Assembly (NCBI RefSeq): GCF_030463535.1
Contig: NC_132894.1
Coordinates: 16,983,933 to 17,047,932, forward strand
DNA: 64,000 nt
Direction of reading: 5' to 3'
Source of the DNA: Salminus brasiliensis
Taxonomy: Eukaryota; Chordata; Actinopteri; Characiformes; Bryconidae
Made by a program: the position numbers and the translations under genes. Below are positions 62,855 through 64,000 of the stretch, one piece after another. The notes under the pieces are model-generated. The model was not told the origin of the DNA and ran no database searches. It worked only from the letters and a program-made list of their open reading frames with translations. Each line of letters opens with the position of its first letter. Position 1 is the stretch's first letter.

Positions 62855-64000
62855 GTAAGCGTTTCATTTGACTTCGGGTAGCATGTTAGCTAGCTAGCTA
62901 TCTAGCTAGCTTGCTTGGTTGAACGCTAGCGCTAGCTACCTAGCTTTGTAGCTAGCTAGCTATCTACCTAGTGTACTTTCTACACATTGTGGACAGAAAC
63001 TATAGCTAACGTATAACTGATCAAGCAAGTGTTTCATGTGCTAAATAAATGAAGTGCTGTCGACATAGACAGGGGTTTGTAGCACATCACAGTTGTTATC
63101 TGCACGCTTACTCACTTAGCTGGCTAGCTAGCTATTTACATGCTGGCATATTTATATAGCTAGCTAGTGCTTTCAAAGCCCAAGCTTGTGATTACTGAGT
63201 TTGGGATGTCGTCGCCTTCTTTTTCTTCTAGGGTAATCGATATGAGCAAGAGAAGCTGCTGAAACAGAGCAACACGCTTTATGTTGGAAATCTTTCGTTC
63301 TACACGACCGAGGAGCAAGTGTATGAGCTGTTCTCCAAAAGTGGTGATGTGAAAAGAATCGTTATTGGTCTCGACAAGGTGAAGAAGACAGCGTGTGGGT
63401 TTTGTTTCGTGGAGTATCCTTTTGCACAGAATCTATAAAGGTTGAACTGTTACGAATATGCTGAGTTTTAATATGCTATGAGTGCTGTAATGTTTTAAGA
63501 TAAGGTCCTGATCTCAGGCTATTTCATGCTGGAGCTCAGTGCAAATCTGAGAAGAATGGTGGTAGACTTAGATGCCATTTCTGAACAGATGCAGAATCCT
63601 TCAGCATGGTAAATAATGGTATTCATGTTAAATTTTACACCCCATCACCACTGTAAAGAAAACTTAGCAAGTTTACAGTGCACCATTTCAGGTCAGACCT
63701 GTCTTGAATTTTCTTCTACATCTCCAACTTGGGAAGGGCTTCTAAATCAAGTGATGTGTAGAGGCACCGATTACTTTAAAACGTGCAGTGGTTCCCCCAA
63801 GAGCTGGCGTCTACTGAGCCACTGGACATTTGTTTTGCAAAAACATTGTGGCCTCAGACCAATAGTAACACTATTGACTGACTGCATGGCTTTCTGATTC
63901 CTGAGATAGGCTTCATGTTGCTAGTGTATAATCCTTAATTTCACTACAAGGTACTACACTCGAGCAGGCGCTGAGAATGCAATGAGATTTATTAATGGAA
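62780..64000 (+). CDS. ncbp2: ncbp2 (partial): nuclear cap-binding protein subunit 2 (CBP20)
   Basis: The small subunit of the nuclear cap-binding complex; with NCBP1 it binds the m7G cap of new RNA-polymerase-II transcripts. Three coding exons are visible: 62780-62854, 63232-63413 and 63951 to the edge. The frame reads [21 protein letters not shown], then the single RRM with RNP2-type LYVGNL (41-46) and RNP1-type CGFCFVEY, then [15 protein letters not shown]. Tyr19 and Tyr42 correspond to the cap-stacking Tyr20 and Tyr43 of human CBP20. Splice sites are GTAAGC, GTATCC and AGs. The C-terminal Arg/Gly-rich tail is beyond the right edge. Divergent from phka2. Confidence 0.94.
62855..63231 (+). 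other. ncbp2 intron 1 with (TAGC)n-like repeats
   Basis: 377 bases. Several clusters of 'gctagctagctag'-type palindromic repeats (62884-62970 and 63118-63165). Confidence 0.85.
63232..63413 (+). CDS. ncbp2: ncbp2 coding exon 2
   Basis: Residues 26-86: [20 protein letters not shown], then [11 protein letters not shown] core. The donor GTATCC is weak, but splitting the Glu codon here keeps the frame to exon 3. Confidence 0.94.
63414..63950 (+). other. ncbp2 intron 2
   Basis: 537 bases; nothing recognisable. Confidence 0.5.
63951..64000 (+). CDS. ncbp2: ncbp2 coding exon 3 (cut by the window edge)
   Basis: [16 protein letters not shown] continues the RRM. Acceptor 'ctacaag' immediately before. 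Confidence 0.92.

Overview
The window is vertebrate, most likely ray-finned fish, nuclear DNA. Genes are split into short exons with GT/AG borders, introns are AT-rich, and there are tRNA-derived SINEs, Tc1/mariner and hAT relics, and (CA)n, (AT)n and (GATA)n microsatellites. The SINE types hint at an ostariophysan fish, but that is weak evidence. Every gene call below comes from reading translated exons against protein families recalled from memory; no search was run.

Layout. (1) 1049-2185, + strand: b3gnt5, an intronless coding region for a Golgi glycosyltransferase. (2) 3774-39594, - strand: the 5' fifteen coding exons of mcf2l2, a Dbl-family Rho guanine-nucleotide exchange factor. They encode the N-terminus, the Sec14/CRAL-TRIO-like domain, the spectrin-like region and the linker; the DH and PH exons lie beyond the left edge. 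b3gnt5 therefore sits inside an mcf2l2 intron on the opposite strand, the same nested arrangement as recalled for human 3q27. A second, phase-matched candidate first exon lies at 31192-31282. (3) 43205-62043, - strand: a full-looking phka2 gene (phosphorylase kinase alpha regulatory subunit), 31 coding exons adding up in frame to 1225 residues. (4) 62780 to the right edge, + strand: the first three coding exons of ncbp2 (cap-binding protein CBP20), divergent from phka2 across about 740 bases that must hold both promoters.

The genes are not a pathway: glycolipid synthesis, Rho signalling, glycogen breakdown control and mRNA cap binding are housekeeping or signalling functions. b3gnt5, mcf2l2 and ncbp2 all map to human 3q27-q29, whereas human PHKA2 is on Xp22, so the phka2-ncbp2 adjacency reflects a different linkage in this lineage.

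The noncoding part is mostly introns with repeats. The most structured piece is a 1.6-kb element in phka2 intron 1 (59901-61516) with hAT-like ends and near-perfect 8-bp target duplications. It carries a (GATA)n tandem array with a 47-72 bp higher-order period, interrupted by a SINE. Other structures are two perfect hairpins (26083-26125 and 37644-37698), an inverted pair of about 150-bp repeats (12681 and 15722), and several transposon relics. I saw no convincing previously undescribed biological system; the best leads are the alternative mcf2l2 exon, a serine-rich 54-base phka2 exon and the structured repeats.
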